DNA of 64,000 nt from Thermococcus zilligii AN1 (GCF_000258515.1 NZ_AJLF01000002.1:62001-126000); one strand, 5' to 3'; positions 21,335-30,935 are shown, counted from the first letter of the stretch. Made by a program: numbers and translations. Notes: a model not told the origin generated them from the letters alone.

Positions 21335-23985
21335 CAGCCCACCCCCACTTCCCTCACGACTGAGACACCGTTCTCGAGGCTCACCCTGATGACCCTGTCG
21401 GCGGCGTCCTTGAGCTCTTCATCGTGGGAAACGACTATAACCTGGGGTATCTTCCTGAGGTAGCGCTGCATTATGTCAACGAGTCTTCTCCGCCTTTCGT
21501 CGTCCAGATAGGGTGTGGGCTCATCGAGGATGAGGAGGCTTATCTCACCTGCTAAATAAAGCGACAAGGCAAGCCGGAAGGCCAGACCAAGGGCTATCCT
21601 TTCCCCGCCGCTCAGGAAGCCGAGGCCGTATTCCTTCCCGTTGTAAACAACGCCAAGCCTGACCCCATTCTCCTCGGCCTTAACGGTGACGCCTGAATAT
21701 TTCTCCTCTGTCAGCTCCTCAAAGATCTCGCTGGCGATTTCGCCCACCCTCGCTAAAGCCCCTTCCTTCAGAAGGTTTTTGTAGGCCTTGACCTTTTCCC
21801 TGAGCATCTGAACCCTTTCCCTGGCCTTCCTGAGGTTTTCAAGCTCACCGGCTTTCCTCTTTCTGAGTTCCTTCTCCTCCTTCAGCTTTTCCAGGTTGCC
21901 CCTCACCTCGTCCCTTTTCTCCTCTAAGGCCTTTAAACGGGCCTCAAGACCCGCGAGCTCCTTTGAGAGGTCCCTTGTCCTCACCTTCAGCTCCTCGTGC
22001 CTCCCCTTGTCGTAGGATTTTTCGACTTCCCCAAGTTTTTCCTGGAGGGCCCGGAGGTTCTCCTCGGTTTTGGTTATCTCCTCTCTAACGGAGCCGAGCT
22101 TTAGGTTAAGGGCTTTAAGGGTCTCCTCCTCCTGTTTGAGCTCTTCTCTGGCAGTTTTCAGCCCAAGGTAACGGCTGTAATACGGCTCGAGCTCCCCCAG
22201 CCTGGAGTTGGCCTCCTCCACGCTCTCAAACCCAAGTTTTTTCAGCTCATCGAGGAGGGCCTTCTTCTCGGCCTCAAGCCCGCTGATTTCTCTCTTAATG
22301 GCCTCAAGCTTCTTCCTTAAGGCGTCTCCTCTCTTCAGCTCGTCTTCAAGCGCCCTTATCTTACCCTCTATTTCGGAGAGCCTTGTCTTAAGCTCTTCAC
22401 CCCTCCTGCTGGCCCCTTCAAGGCGCTCCATGTCGTACTCCTTCAGCTTTTCCTCGAGCTCCTTTATCTGCCCGAAGATTTCCCTGAGGGCAAAGAGCTC
22501 CTTCTCGCGTTTTAATGTCTTCTCTATCTCAACCAGCTCGGCCCTTAACTCCCTCTCCCTCTCGTCGAGGCCCTTCATTTCGCCCGATATCTCCCTGAGT
22601 TCTGCCGCGTATTTTTCGAGGAGTTCCGCTCTGTGCTCCTCGGTCAGCTCCCTGCCGCATACGGGGCACCTGCCCCTGGCTTTTTTGAGCTCCATTATGG
22701 CCCGGTTCCTCTCCCCGGCCAGGCTCCTCAGCTCTCCCCTTCTGGAGCCCAGCTCCTCGAGTTCCCTGCTTATCTCCTCCTTCCTCTCTTTGGCCTTCCT
22801 GATGTCCTCTTCCAGCTTTTCTATCTCCTCCTCACTCAGGGTGAGCCTTTTCCTGAGCCTTTCCAGGTTTGCAATCAATTCCCTTGCCCTCTGGTATGCC
22901 GCAACGTCATCTTCAAGCGCATCAAGCTCCTTCTGCAGTTTTTCTTTCTCCTCGACGAGCTTTTTCATTCTCTCCTCTTTGTCCCCGAGCTCACGGAGGC
23001 GCTCTTCGAGGTTCTCAACCTGCTGGGCGTAGCTGGCAAGAAGTTTCTCTACCCTGTTCATGCCATCGCCGAATCTCTTCAAAAAGTCCGATAGTTTCCT
23101 GTATTCCTCTGCCTTCGGCTCCACTTCGCCGAGCTCCTTTACTTTCTCCCCAAGCTTTTCGATCCTATTTTTAACGTCCTCAATCCTGCTCACGAGGCCC
23201 GATTCCTCTGCCCTGAGCTCCCTCAGGCGGCCTTCTACCTCTTTCAGCCCGATCCTGATTTTTGATAGCTCTTCGGCTTTTCTATCGAGCTCTTTCAGTT
23301 CTTCTTCGAGCTTATCAAGTTCCCCCCTGAGCACCGGAATCCTGGGCAAGAGCCCGTTTATCTCCCCGAGGATAGAGACCAGTTCCTTTTCCAGGCTCCC
23401 AATCAGCTCATCGAGGCTTTCTGTGCTCCTGAGGTAGTCCTCCGTCGCCTTTATCCTCGCCTCTATCTCTTTCCTTACATCCAGAAGGTTCTCGTAGGCG
23501 TTCTCGTACCTGTCGAGCCCGAGTACCTGTCTGACTACCTTTTCCCTGCTCTCGTCGCTCTCAAGGATAGCGTCAATCTCGCCCTGGCGGATGTAGACCG
23601 CGTTCAGGAAGACATCGTAGGGGACGAGCTTCTCCACCCATTCGCGCACTTCTTTCTGCCCCGTCTCCAGGAGCTTCCAGGAGCCTCCATCGTAGTAGCG
23701 AAGGGACGCTATTCCCCTCGTTATCTCCCTGTGAAGCTGGTACTCCACGTTCCCCTTCTCGAAGAAGACTGTAATTTCGGTTCCGCTTCCGCCTATGCGC
23801 GAGAAGTCGTCCTTTTTGAGGTCTTTCGGTTTGGTCGGCCAGTAGAGGCCAACCAGAATCGCATCCAGGAGGGAGCTCTTGCCCGAGCCGTTCTGGCCGA
23901 TTATCAGGTTTATCCCGCTCGAGAAGGTCACCTTTGTCAGGGCGTGCGACCTGAAGTCCTTTACTATGAGCTTTTCAATCTTCAT
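21334..23985 (-). CDS. rad50: DNA repair ATPase Rad50
   Basis: SMC-like ATPase that, with Mre11, tethers and processes broken DNA ends. The 883-residue protein has Walker [10 protein letters not shown] at residues 30-38, two long charged coiled-coil arms, the zinc-hook CPVC motif ([10 protein letters not shown]) near the middle, a signature [12 protein letters not shown], and Walker [14 protein letters not shown]. The ATG at 23985 was chosen because it overlaps the mre11 stop (ATGA) and opens [14 protein letters not shown]. Length matches archaeal Rad50. Serine-rich antisense frames across it are shadows of the coiled-coil codons. Confidence 0.96.
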   Translation of the reverse strand: MKIEKLIVKDFRSHALTKVTFSSGINLIIGQNGSGKSSLLDAILVGLYWPTKPKDLKKDDFSRIGGSGTEITVFFEKGNVEYQLHREITRGIASLRYYDGGSWKLLETGQKEVREWVEKLVPYDVFLNAVYIRQGEIDAILESDESREKVVRQVLGLDRYENAYENLLDVRKEIEARIKATEDYLRSTESLDELIGSLEKELVSILGEINGLLPRIPVLRGELDKLEEELKELDRKAEELSKIRIGLKEVEGRLRELRAEESGLVSRIEDVKNRIEKLGEKVKELGEVEPKAEEYRKLSDFLKRFGDGMNRVEKLLASYAQQVENLEERLRELGDKEERMKKLVEEKEKLQKELDALEDDVAAYQRARELIANLERLRKRLTLSEEEIEKLEEDIRKAKERKEEISRELEELGSRRGELRSLAGERNRAIMELKKARGRCPVCGRELTEEHRAELLEKYAAELREISGEMKGLDERERELRAELVEIEKTLKREKELFALREIFGQIKELEEKLKEYDMERLEGASRRGEELKTRLSEIEGKIRALEDELKRGDALRKKLEAIKREISGLEAEKKALLDELKKLGFESVEEANSRLGELEPYYSRYLGLKTAREELKQEEETLKALNLKLGSVREEITKTEENLRALQEKLGEVEKSYDKGRHEELKVRTRDLSKELAGLEARLKALEEKRDEVRGNLEKLKEEKELRKRKAGELENLRKARERVQMLREKVKAYKNLLKEGALARVGEIASEIFEELTEEKYSGVTVKAEENGVRLGVVYNGKEYGLGFLSGGERIALGLAFRLALSLYLAGEISLLILDEPTPYLDDERRRRLVDIMQRYLRKIPQVIVVSHDEELKDAADRVIRVSLENGVSVVREVGVG

Positions 23986-25340
23986 CTCCCACCACCGAGC
24001 CACACCAGAAGGTTAGAGCCTTTTGAAGGCCTTTCAGAAGTTTTCTTCTCCCCATTTTCCGGCTTTTCGTTTTTTTCAGCTCCAGTCCCTTTTTCTCCGT
24101 CAATTTCGAGGCCCTTCTCCCCGGTTTCGGGGGGCTTTTTCTCAGGTTTCTTAGCCTCTTTCTCCTCCCACCCACTGCCGAGGAAAAGGCTTACAACGTC
24201 CTCGATGTTTTCAACGCTCTTCTCCCCGGTCAGCGCTATGACCTTCAGCTCCACCGGAAGGAAGTACTCTTCCGGTTTAGGAACCCCACCGGAAGGCGTT
24301 TTCCAGCTGAGCTTTCTCTCGAACCGGGTTCTCACGTAAACGTAGCGCGCCTTAATCAGCTCGGTGAGCTTTGAGACGTCGTAGGGCCTCTCCCAGCGGA
24401 CGTCGAGCCTTACGAAAGCCTCCTCCGGTATCTTAACCGAGAGGTGTTTGAGTTCTCTCGCAACTGTATCCTCGTCCGCGCTGACGCTAACATCCACAAA
24501 CGGCCTTACCCCGAGCTCAACGAACCTGGGCTCCCAGTCCTCGACTATGTAGAAGCCTTTTTGAGTACCAGCTACTGGCCTGAACGCCCTCCCATCCCAG
24601 CGGTATCTTATTTCATAGTCGCCGAAGTCCCAGCGCTGAAGCGAGCCTGGGTAGGTGAGCTTTCCTATGTCGTAGCTCGTCAGAAAAGCCCGGTGGATGT
24701 GCCCGAGGGCGTAGTAAAGGTAGCCCTTTGGAAGGTCTGCGAGCTTTACCTCGTAGTAGTCCCTCTGGCTTTCAGGCAGTTTCCCCATCATCTCCTCCAC
24801 GAGCTCCCGAACCCCCTGGTGGAGCATGAGTATAGAGTCCCCTTCGGGGCGGAACATGTCCTTCGGCGGGTTCTTTTCGAGCCAGGCGGCGCTCATGTAC
24901 TTCATGCCGTGTATTTCGACGGTTTTGCCCCCTTTCTCAAATACACCCTTAACCAGCCATTCCTCCTTGATCCTCTCGCTGGTCAGGTAATCGGTCTCAA
25001 TCCTCTCACTCCTGACGCCAACGAGGTTCAGAAGGCCGAGCTCTTCCAGCAGGTGGTAAGCTGACACCCGTCTCTGGGTTCTGTCGTGGTTCCCTTCAAT
25101 TGCAAAGACGGGGATGTTATTCTCCTTTGCGAGTGAGAGGATGTCAATGGCCTGCTTAAGGGTCTCGGGGCTCGGCCTGCTGGAGTGGAAGAGGTCTCCG
25201 GCGATGAGTATGAAGTCAACCTTTTCAGAGAGGGACTTCTCAATGGCCTCCTCAAAGGCCTTTGCGAACTCCTCGGCGCGGTAGGGCAGGCGATACTGCT
25301 CAAAGCCGAGGTGCACGTCTGCGATGTGGGCGAACTTCAT
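23982..25340 (-). CDS. mre11: DNA double-strand break repair nuclease Mre11
   Basis: Mn-dependent nuclease partner of Rad50. The 452-residue protein shows phosphoesterase motifs ADVHLGFEQ (I), AGDLFHSSRP (II), EGNHDRT (III) and later LHQG and ALGHIHRA. The capping domain follows, and a C-terminal lysine/glutamate/proline-rich linker (about residues 395-440) ends in a short hydrophobic LLVWLGG that may contact the Rad50 coiled-coil base. The ATG overlaps the stop of the preceding unknown gene by four bases, indicating translational coupling. Confidence 0.95.
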   Translation of the reverse strand: MKFAHIADVHLGFEQYRLPYRAEEFAKAFEEAIEKSLSEKVDFILIAGDLFHSSRPSPETLKQAIDILSLAKENNIPVFAIEGNHDRTQRRVSAYHLLEELGLLNLVGVRSERIETDYLTSERIKEEWLVKGVFEKGGKTVEIHGMKYMSAAWLEKNPPKDMFRPEGDSILMLHQGVRELVEEMMGKLPESQRDYYEVKLADLPKGYLYYALGHIHRAFLTSYDIGKLTYPGSLQRWDFGDYEIRYRWDGRAFRPVAGTQKGFYIVEDWEPRFVELGVRPFVDVSVSADEDTVARELKHLSVKIPEEAFVRLDVRWERPYDVSKLTELIKARYVYVRTRFERKLSWKTPSGGVPKPEEYFLPVELKVIALTGEKSVENIEDVVSLFLGSGWEEKEAKKPEKKPPETGEKGLEIDGEKGTGAEKNEKPENGEKKTSERPSKGSNLLVWLGGGR

Positions 25341-25723
25341 TCCATAACACCAACCTTCGAGCTTTTTACAAAACTCAGTGCTTGAGGTGGGACACTCCTT
25401 TCCACATCCATGCCATCAAAATCAGGGTCAAATTTCTTGGCCAGTGCATAATGATGGGCGCCGTCGAGAGCAAGGTTGAATCTCCCCACGGCTTGAATGG
25501 AGGCTTCAAAATCAAGTATCCCAGCGGAGTACGGGGAAGGATCAGAGACCCGGACAAGTTCTGAGGGTGCTAATTTCAGGAACTCCCCTGCCTCAGAGGA
25601 CTTCCCCCGCTCCGGTAAAACTTCAAGGGATACGTTATCCGCGGGGAACATCGGCTTCACCGTCCCACGGCCCTGGGCTGGGGCCCTACGGACGTGTACT
25701 TTTCCCTTCTTCCATCCTTCCAC
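25337..25723 (-). CDS. Unknown protein inserted between herA and mre11
   Basis: A 128-residue frame not recognised. It starts with GTG about 17 bases after the herA stop, with a GAGG-type element just before, and its stop overlaps the mre11 ATG in an ATGA junction. The N-terminal 25 residues are basic (KKGKVHVRRAP); an in-frame ATG 24 codons later is an alternative start. The rest is mixed alpha/beta with acidic DPDFDGMDVE near residue 100 and an HHYALAKKF segment. No signal peptide, membrane segment or catalytic motif is visible. The tight spacing suggests a function in end resection or its regulation, which is inference only. Confidence 0.65.
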   Translation of the reverse strand: MEGWKKGKVHVRRAPAQGRGTVKPMFPADNVSLEVLPERGKSSEAGEFLKLAPSELVRVSDPSPYSAGILDFEASIQAVGRFNLALDGAHHYALAKKFDPDFDGMDVERSVPPQALSFVKSSKVGVME

Positions 25724-25742
25724 CCTCAGTCATCTCACGTTT

Positions 25743-27512
25743 TCAAAAGTCTATCTCAACGCCCTCTTCCCTGTAGAGCTCTTCCTTTTTCCTCTCTTCT
25801 TCCTCGCGCCTTTTCCTGGCGAGCCACCTCTCCACCGCGCCGATGTCCTCCCCTCCGTAGCTGCCACCGAGGGCCTTGAAGTTGTATATCCTGACCAGCG
25901 CAGGCAGGTTTATCGCCTGGCCGACTATAACGGCCTCCCCCTTCCCGAGGCCGGCTATGTCGTTCATCAGCTCCCCGCTAACCTGCTCGCTCGCCCTGAT
26001 GACGTATTCCTGGTCTTTGGGGTTGACTATGCGCATTATTATCTTCGTGTTGGTCTGACTCAGAACGTCCTCGCTCAACCTGCTCGGCCTCTGGGAGACG
26101 AGCCCAAGGCCTACCCCGAACTTCCTGCCTTCCCTCGCAATCCGCCCGAGGACTCTGACTGCTCCCCCCTCCTCGCCTTGGGGCGCGAAGATGTGGGCCT
26201 CTTCAACGATGACCATTACCGGTTCCGCCAGGGCAGGGTACTCCCTCTCAACGCCCCTCAAGAACTCTTCAAGCCCCCTAATCTCTTCTGCAACGGAGGA
26301 GATGCTATCCGAGTAGGCCGTCCTGAGGTGGTCGAGCCTCTTCTTTGCCTTCTCGTAGTCCATCCTCGTCTCGAAAACCTTTTCGAGCAACTTGGCGACG
26401 ACCAGCTTCATCTGGCCCTCGTCGAGTGGGCCGAGGTCGATAACATTGACCTTCCCGGGCTCTATTGACGCGACTATGTCCTCGCTTGAGAGCAGATGGC
26501 CGTAGTTCCTGAGGAAGCGCGAAACCTTCATCGTAAGCCTCGTTATCGTTTCCTTCTCCGCGGACTTTATGTCCCCCAGATCCCTGTACTTGCCGGCGTG
26601 GGGATCCCAGTATTCTCCGCCGCCCTCGCTCACCCACCTCTGGAGCAAATCGTGGAGGAGCTTCACTGCCTCCCTGCCCCCAACGCCCTGGTTCTCGTGG
26701 AGCACGGTGTCCCATGCGCGTAGAAGGTATGACCTCTGTATGCTCGCGTTACTCTGTATCTCCATCAAATCGGCAAGCTCTTCGCCGTCCATGGTTTCAG
26801 GCCTTATCTTTGCCTCGATAAGGTTCACGTACCCCCTTCCCGTCCCGGGGAGGCTGAGCTTCGTGTAATCCCCGTGAGGGTCGAGGACTATCACGGTTCC
26901 GCCGAGCTCTTCAACCAGCTTCCAGAGCATGACCGAAACGGTGTTGCTCTTTCCCGCCCCGGTGACGGCCAAAATGGCGAAGTGCCTTGAGACGAGCTCG
27001 TTCACGTTAAGGTAAACCGGGACGTCCTCCCTTATTATCAGCCTGCCCACCTCAATGTAACCGCTGCCTCCGTAGTAGATGGCCCTGAGGAGGTCGGAGC
27101 TGGCAAGGTAGACCCTGTTGCCGTTGGGGACTGGAACCCTCGTGGGAACCACCTCGGCCCTCTCGCCGTCGAACTTCACCTTCCCGAGGACGTGAACCGT
27201 AACTATTAAAGCCTCGTTCTCGCCTATGCTCTCGCCGTACTCCCTTATATCAAGCTCCAGGGAGGTGTAAGTGCTCTTTCCCTCGCTGAGGAGCCAGTTT
27301 ATGTTCTTCAGACCTCTGATTGTCCCGATGACCCATTCAACGCTATCACTCCAGCGGCAGCCCCTGTCCTTGGCCTCTTTGCAGAGCCTTGCAACGACGA
27401 AGTCGCCGAATTTGAGGTCAACGTCAGGGTGGGCATAGAACTGGAAGGAACTCACCGTCGCTTCGCCCGTGACTATCCCAACGGGCCTGTCAGGGTCCTG
27501 GGCTATCTTCAT
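25743..27512 (-). CDS. herA: DNA translocase/helicase HerA
   Basis: Hexameric bidirectional ATP-driven DNA translocase of the FtsK/HerA class that powers NurA during end resection. The 589-residue protein has the N-terminal HAS barrel ([19 protein letters not shown]), Walker [10 protein letters not shown] (about residues 168-176), Walker [12 protein letters not shown] and a C-terminal arginine-rich lobe ([10 protein letters not shown]). The ATG at 27512 is 46 codons inside the longest frame: AGGTGGAAACC precedes it and a TATA box (27548-27559) sits within the longer version. First gene of the repair operon and divergent from rimI. Confidence 0.94.
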   Translation of the reverse strand: MKIAQDPDRPVGIVTGEATVSSFQFYAHPDVDLKFGDFVVARLCKEAKDRGCRWSDSVEWVIGTIRGLKNINWLLSEGKSTYTSLELDIREYGESIGENEALIVTVHVLGKVKFDGERAEVVPTRVPVPNGNRVYLASSDLLRAIYYGGSGYIEVGRLIIREDVPVYLNVNELVSRHFAILAVTGAGKSNTVSVMLWKLVEELGGTVIVLDPHGDYTKLSLPGTGRGYVNLIEAKIRPETMDGEELADLMEIQSNASIQRSYLLRAWDTVLHENQGVGGREAVKLLHDLLQRWVSEGGGEYWDPHAGKYRDLGDIKSAEKETITRLTMKVSRFLRNYGHLLSSEDIVASIEPGKVNVIDLGPLDEGQMKLVVAKLLEKVFETRMDYEKAKKRLDHLRTAYSDSISSVAEEIRGLEEFLRGVEREYPALAEPVMVIVEEAHIFAPQGEEGGAVRVLGRIAREGRKFGVGLGLVSQRPSRLSEDVLSQTNTKIIMRIVNPKDQEYVIRASEQVSGELMNDIAGLGKGEAVIVGQAINLPALVRIYNFKALGGSYGGEDIGAVERWLARKRREEEERKKEELYREEGVEIDF

Positions 27513-27547
27513 GGTTTCCACCTGTCGAACGGATTCCACTTCGGTGG

Positions 27548-27559
27548 CTTTAAACTTTA
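27548..27559 (-). promoter_or_regulatory. TATA box for the herA-mre11-rad50-nurA operon
   Basis: AAGTTTAAAGCC on the minus strand, about 40 bases before the herA ATG. No further convincing TATA box is visible between herA and nurA, in keeping with one operon. Confidence 0.55.
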
Positions 27560-27698
27560 CTCCAGCCAGTAGAGCAAAGAAGGAGAAATCAGCCAGGAAT
27601 CCGGTCATCATCCCACGGTCAGGTTCGAGAGTGCTCATCACGGGAGTCACCCATATAAGCCACCTTAACCTTTTAAGGTTTCGGGAGAAGGTGAGGCC

Positions 27699-28199
27699 AT
27701 GAGCACCTCGGCCAGAGAAGTAACCCGGAGAATACCGCTGGCGATGGTCGTGATAAGACCGGCGAAGATCTTTGACATCCCTGAAATAATGAGGATAGAG
27801 CGGGAATCCTTTAGCGAAGCCTACCCCAGGGGGCTTTTTCTCGTCTTCCTCGAGAACAACCCGGATACGTTCCTAGTTGCGGAATACAACGGGAAGGTCA
27901 TAGGTTACGTAATGGCCTACCTAAGGCCCGACCTCGAGGGCCACATAATGAGCATAGCCGTTGACCCAGCCTACAGGGGCAACGGTATAGGGTCCGCGCT
28001 TCTCACTGAGGCCATAGAGAGGCTAATACAGAAGGGGGCGCGGTACATTGGCCTCGAGGTAAGGGTCAGCAACGAAAAGGCGATCGGACTTTACGAGCGC
28101 TTCGGCTTCAGGAAAGTGAAGAGGGTAATAGGTTACTACTCCGATGGCGAGGACGCTTATTACATGGTCCTTCCTGCGGAGGAATGGAGGGGGAGCTGA
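27699..28199 (+). CDS. rimI: Ribosomal-protein-alanine/protein N-terminal acetyltransferase (RimI/Ard1)
   Basis: GNAT-fold acetyltransferase that modifies protein N-termini. The 166-residue chain has the acetyl-CoA motif [15 protein letters not shown] (about residues 88-102), the preceding SIAV beta strand, and the C-terminal [10 protein letters not shown]. The first 24 residues are not part of the GNAT fold, but the ATG at 27699 has a GGTGAGG element before it; a shorter start at the MVVIRP methionine is possible. The stop overlaps the endA ATG by one base. Confidence 0.88.
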   Translation: MSTSAREVTRRIPLAMVVIRPAKIFDIPEIMRIERESFSEAYPRGLFLVFLENNPDTFLVAEYNGKVIGYVMAYLRPDLEGHIMSIAVDPAYRGNGIGSALLTEAIERLIQKGARYIGLEVRVSNEKAIGLYERFGFRKVKRVIGYYSDGEDAYYMVLPAEEWRGS

Positions 28200-28705
28200 T
28201 GATAGTCTTTTACCTCAGCGGGAACAGGGTCTTCTCAACAGATAAGAACGCAATAGACGGCCTCCACAACAACCGCCGCTATGGAAAACTCGTCAACGGA
28301 AAGGTGTTTCTCTCACTCCTCGAGGCGGCCTATCTGATTGAGAGGGGCAAGATAGAGGTAAGGGACGGGAAAAAGACGCTGACCCTCGAGGAGGTCATGA
28401 AGCTTGGAAGGGAAGAGGACGAGCTGTTCGATGCCAAGTACCTGGTTTATAAGGACTTGAGGGACAGGGGCTACACGGTAAAGTCGGGTTTAAAGTTCGG
28501 CTCCCATTTCAGGGTCTATCGCGGGGGAACGGAGGAGCACTCCCGGTGGCTCGTCTGGGTTGTTCCCGAGAACAAGACGATAGCTCCCAACGACATAACC
28601 GCCCGGGGTAGGGTAGCCCACGGCGTCAGGAAGGAGATGATAATGGCGGTCGTTGACGATGACGGTGACGTTACGTACTATAAGGTCGAGTGGGTGAAGT
28701 TTTAG
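28199..28705 (+). CDS. endA: tRNA-splicing endonuclease EndA
   Basis: Cuts pre-tRNA introns and pre-rRNA at bulge-helix-bulge motifs. The 168-residue protein is the short homomeric type. The C-terminal catalytic domain has the family pattern: tyrosine in KYLVYKDLRDRGY, histidine in FGSHFRVYRGG and lysine in VAHGVRKEM. The ATG at 28199 overlaps the rimI stop by one base with a GGAGGGGGAG element before it; the longer frame start was rejected. The rRNA operon in this window carries two perfect substrates for this enzyme. Confidence 0.94.
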   Translation: MIVFYLSGNRVFSTDKNAIDGLHNNRRYGKLVNGKVFLSLLEAAYLIERGKIEVRDGKKTLTLEEVMKLGREEDELFDAKYLVYKDLRDRGYTVKSGLKFGSHFRVYRGGTEEHSRWLVWVVPENKTIAPNDITARGRVAHGVRKEMIMAVVDDDGDVTYYKVEWVKF

Positions 28706-28968
28706 TAACCGCGGCTTTTTTGAGCCCTTTAAAGGACAGCGTCGTTAGCGGGCGGCTCCCCGTGAGGGATAAGGGGGCACAAACATACCGGCCAAGGTCA
28801 AATCCCTTAGTAGCGGTGCGGAGGAGCAATCCCGCTCGATATTGCCCGCATGCTGATCATGTTTAAATAACAAAGGATCCGACGGCCTCTTTTCCTATCT
28901 TTTCAATCCCTCCCCCCGTGAGGCAGGAGTTTAATCCAGTCCCTTGGGTAATGCCCCCCTTTGCGATT
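28706..28968. other. Intergenic region after endA
   Basis: Spacer of 263 bases between the convergent endA and island genes. It has a GC-rich part (28740-28860) with possible hairpins such as GGCTCCCCGTGAGGGATAAGG, followed by AT-rich sequence with GTTTAAATAAC at 28861-28871. No tRNA, open frame with a start signal or recognised RNA family is seen. The word TAGCGGTGCGG at 28811-28821 recurs at 30726-30736 on the other side of the AT-rich island. Confidence 0.4.
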
Positions 28969-29454
28969 TCAAAGCGGAATTGGAATGATTATCCAAAACG
29001 CTAATGTCGCTAAGACAGGTGTAGTAACGTATGCAACTAATTTTCTTTTCTTTGTCTCCAAATTTTTGGAATAGCCCCTGATTAGACCCATGACGAGAAG
29101 GATAAACCCCAGAAGCAACGACAGTTGCTCTAAAAGAGTTCTAAGTTCTATCTCTGAAGGAAAACTCAATCGAAGCACTGCACTGCTGAACCCTGCAATA
29201 GCCAGAGGAGCTGAACAGAATGCATAAAGTTTAAGGGAGGGTGTTCTCTTCAGGATCAGAGTTAGAACTCCAAGTAGGGTTAGGGATTGCAAAATAAACC
29301 TAAGCCCATTCACGAGCAGGGGTAACCATAAACGGGACAGTGGTGCATTGAAAACCCTAAGCATATAATAAAAGCCGACTAACTGGTAGGAATATACAAC
29401 CTCCCCAAGCACCCAAAGAGTCACTGTCCATTTAACCGCTTCTTCCAGTTTCAT
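28969..29454 (-). CDS. Island protein C: multi-pass membrane protein, unknown
   Basis: Unrecognised 161-residue protein with about five hydrophobic helices (roughly residues 7-26, 40-63, 73-91, 102-121 and 136-156) and short basic loops such as KRTPSLK and KNLETKKRK. The ATG at 29454 was chosen because GGGGG precedes it at good spacing. It overlaps the end of the preceding gene by 23 bases in another frame, so both are probably read from one message. G+C is visibly lower than in flanking genes: 23 of 60 bases in 29041-29100. It could serve immunity, export or membrane anchoring for the secreted island protein; this is inference. Confidence 0.65.
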   Translation of the reverse strand: MKLEEAVKWTVTLWVLGEVVYSYQLVGFYYMLRVFNAPLSRLWLPLLVNGLRFILQSLTLLGVLTLILKRTPSLKLYAFCSAPLAIAGFSSAVLRLSFPSEIELRTLLEQLSLLLGFILLVMGLIRGYSKNLETKKRKLVAYVTTPVLATLAFWIIIPIPL

Positions 29455-29770
29455 CTTTAGACCCCCTGAGGATTCCCCAGATTGCAAGTCCCAAGAGTAC
29501 TATGAGAAGCCAGACGGGCCTACTTCCCGCTACTATTGTGAGCAAATCCCCCCTGTAGTCCAACCACCACTGTAGATATTCTTTGAAGAGTCCATAACCA
29601 AGTATTGATCCGATCGGCATCCCAGCCAAGAAAAAAACACTCGTCGGTCTCTGGGAGTAGTATTTCATTCTGGGCTTGGTTATCCAGTTCAACACTAAAA
29701 CAATAACGGCAAACCACGGGTGGAGTGTTGATAGGAGTCCTTCAAGGAATGAGATCATCTCCTTCCTCAC
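29432..29770 (-). CDS. Island protein B: small membrane protein, unknown
   Basis: Unrecognised protein of about 112 residues with three hydrophobic stretches: around WFAVIVLVLNWI, VFFLAGMPIGSILGYGLF and VWLLIVLLGLAIWGIL. The basic KPRMKYYSQRP loop follows the first. GTG at 29770 lies four bases after a strong GGAGGTGAT; ATG at 29758 and GTG at 29779 are alternatives. It lies 66 bases after the secreted island protein on the same strand. G+C is 26 of 60 in 29641-29700. The charged, tryptophan-rich end and small size are compatible with an immunity or holin-like role, but nothing proves it. Confidence 0.62.
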   Translation of the reverse strand: MRKEMISFLEGLLSTLHPWFAVIVLVLNWITKPRMKYYSQRPTSVFFLAGMPIGSILGYGLFKEYLQWWLDYRGDLLTIVAGSRPVWLLIVLLGLAIWGILRGSKDETGRSG

Positions 29771-29836
29771 AGCTATCACCTCCTTTGTGACACCTACATT
29801 GCAATTACAAAAACAAAAAATTTAGGAGCACAATGA

Positions 29837-30511
29837 TTATGTTTCAGTAAATAAAGCCACGTCTATACTAACGCCGGTCAGTAGGGCGCCTATAACACTT
29901 GCTAGCCCTTCTGCACTACCTTCTACTATAAATTGTAGTAGCTTTTTACCTGCCTCACTTGCAACTTTACCGACCCCAATAGCCGCTAAAAAGTTCGCGA
30001 GCCAAGGCCAACTGTTGTAACCAATGACCAGCATCCCATGGGTACCGTACCCAGCATCGAACTTGACTTCTTGCTCCCACCAACCTCCAAAACTAAACCA
30101 ACTGCTGTATTCAGCAGTTAATACCTTAAATCTATATCCTGCAACTTCGTGAGTACTGATAGAATTCAGCTTGAAACGCTCTCCATAGAAGTTGTACGTT
30201 GTCATATCTGGCATTATAACCGCAGTGAAATAGCCTCCCAGAGGCACCCACTTGAATACTGAAACGCTAATGCTTCCTCTTCCATTGTGTTTAACTTGGT
30301 ATGTCTTAACATATGGTGACACCCCGGGAACCCAAGCACGCCCTTCACTTATGACAGCGTCGCCCTTAAGCCACGTGAACACAACTGTTCCAAGGCCTAT
30401 GTTGTGCTCTGGGGCTGGTTGGGTGGGTATGGGTGCCGCCACAGCGCTCCCAGCTGTTATATCAACCATCAACAGTCCGAGTAGGACTGCAAACAGTGGC
30501 TTCCACCTCAC
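29837..30511 (-). CDS. Island protein A: secreted protein with amphipathic C-terminus
   Basis: Unrecognised 224-residue protein. The N-terminus is a classical signal peptide: VRWK, then a hydrophobic core FAVLLGLLMVDI and a probable cleavage after GSAVAA. The mature part begins with a proline-rich segment (PIPTQPAP), has an aromatic beta-rich middle (YNFYGERF, SWFSFGGWWEQE), then from about residue 165 a glycine/alanine-rich amphipathic region (IGVGKVASEAGKKLLQFI, AEGLASVIGALLTGV) that could insert into membranes. GTG at 30511 follows GGGGGTGAAC; GTG at 30520 and 30526 are alternatives. A TATA box lies at 30559-30570. A secreted pore-former or surface protein is inferred. Confidence 0.68.
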   Translation of the reverse strand: MRWKPLFAVLLGLLMVDITAGSAVAAPIPTQPAPEHNIGLGTVVFTWLKGDAVISEGRAWVPGVSPYVKTYQVKHNGRGSISVSVFKWVPLGGYFTAVIMPDMTTYNFYGERFKLNSISTHEVAGYRFKVLTAEYSSWFSFGGWWEQEVKFDAGYGTHGMLVIGYNSWPWLANFLAAIGVGKVASEAGKKLLQFIVEGSAEGLASVIGALLTGVSIDVALFTET

Positions 30512-30558
30512 GAGGTTCACCCCCACAATGATTGTGCAATACTAACTATGCATCCTTT

Positions 30559-30570
30559 CCTTATAAATTT
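30559..30570 (-). promoter_or_regulatory. TATA box for the AT-rich island genes
   Basis: AAATTTATAAGG on the minus strand within a poly-A/T context. It is about 50 bases before the secreted-protein start and the only clear promoter for the three minus-strand island genes. Confidence 0.65.
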
Positions 30571-30935
30571 TTCCTTTTACTTTAAGTACATGTTGTTTCT
30601 TTTTTCTTTTGAGGAAAATTTATTCCAAGTAATGTTTTCCTCTTAGAATCGGTCAAAAGAAGCCTGAGTAAAGAAGTTGCATGACTATGCAACAGAACTA
30701 TGCCGATCCCGATCAAAATCATCAATAGCGGTGCGGGAAGGCTTCGCTCCGGAGAGTTTTCTCAACGACGTCGCCGCGATAACGGCTAAGAGGGCCCTGG
30801 GAGCACTTCTGGAGAGGCACCCGGCTGAGAAGCTTGTACGTGTCAAACCCCCAAGACTGAAGAATGCCGGACAGGCACCCCTGCCTGTTTGGGGTCAGGA
30901 GATAACCCCGAGGGCAAACAAAAGAGGGAAAGGGC
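30571..30935. other. Intergenic region with a possible gene remnant
   Basis: From 30571 to about 30660 the DNA is very AT-rich. From about 30677 to 30935 base composition returns to that of the chromosome, and a plus-strand frame stays open, including FLNDVAAITAKRALGALLER and then HPAEKLVRVKPP, which look like real protein codons. There is no ribosome-binding site, and the frame runs antisense into the kbl gene. It may be the relic of a gene end. No RNA was recognised. Confidence 0.35.

Noticed and set aside
22208-23437. Long serine-rich antisense frames across rad50
   Set aside because: Low-complexity serine comes from reading the Glu/Lys/Leu coiled-coil codons backwards; no promoter or start signal.
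28735-28800. Possible H/ACA-like guide RNA hairpin after endA
   Set aside because: The stem CCCC/GGGG with a GTGAGGGATAAG loop is short, and a proper kink-turn plus ACA box at the right distance could not be established.
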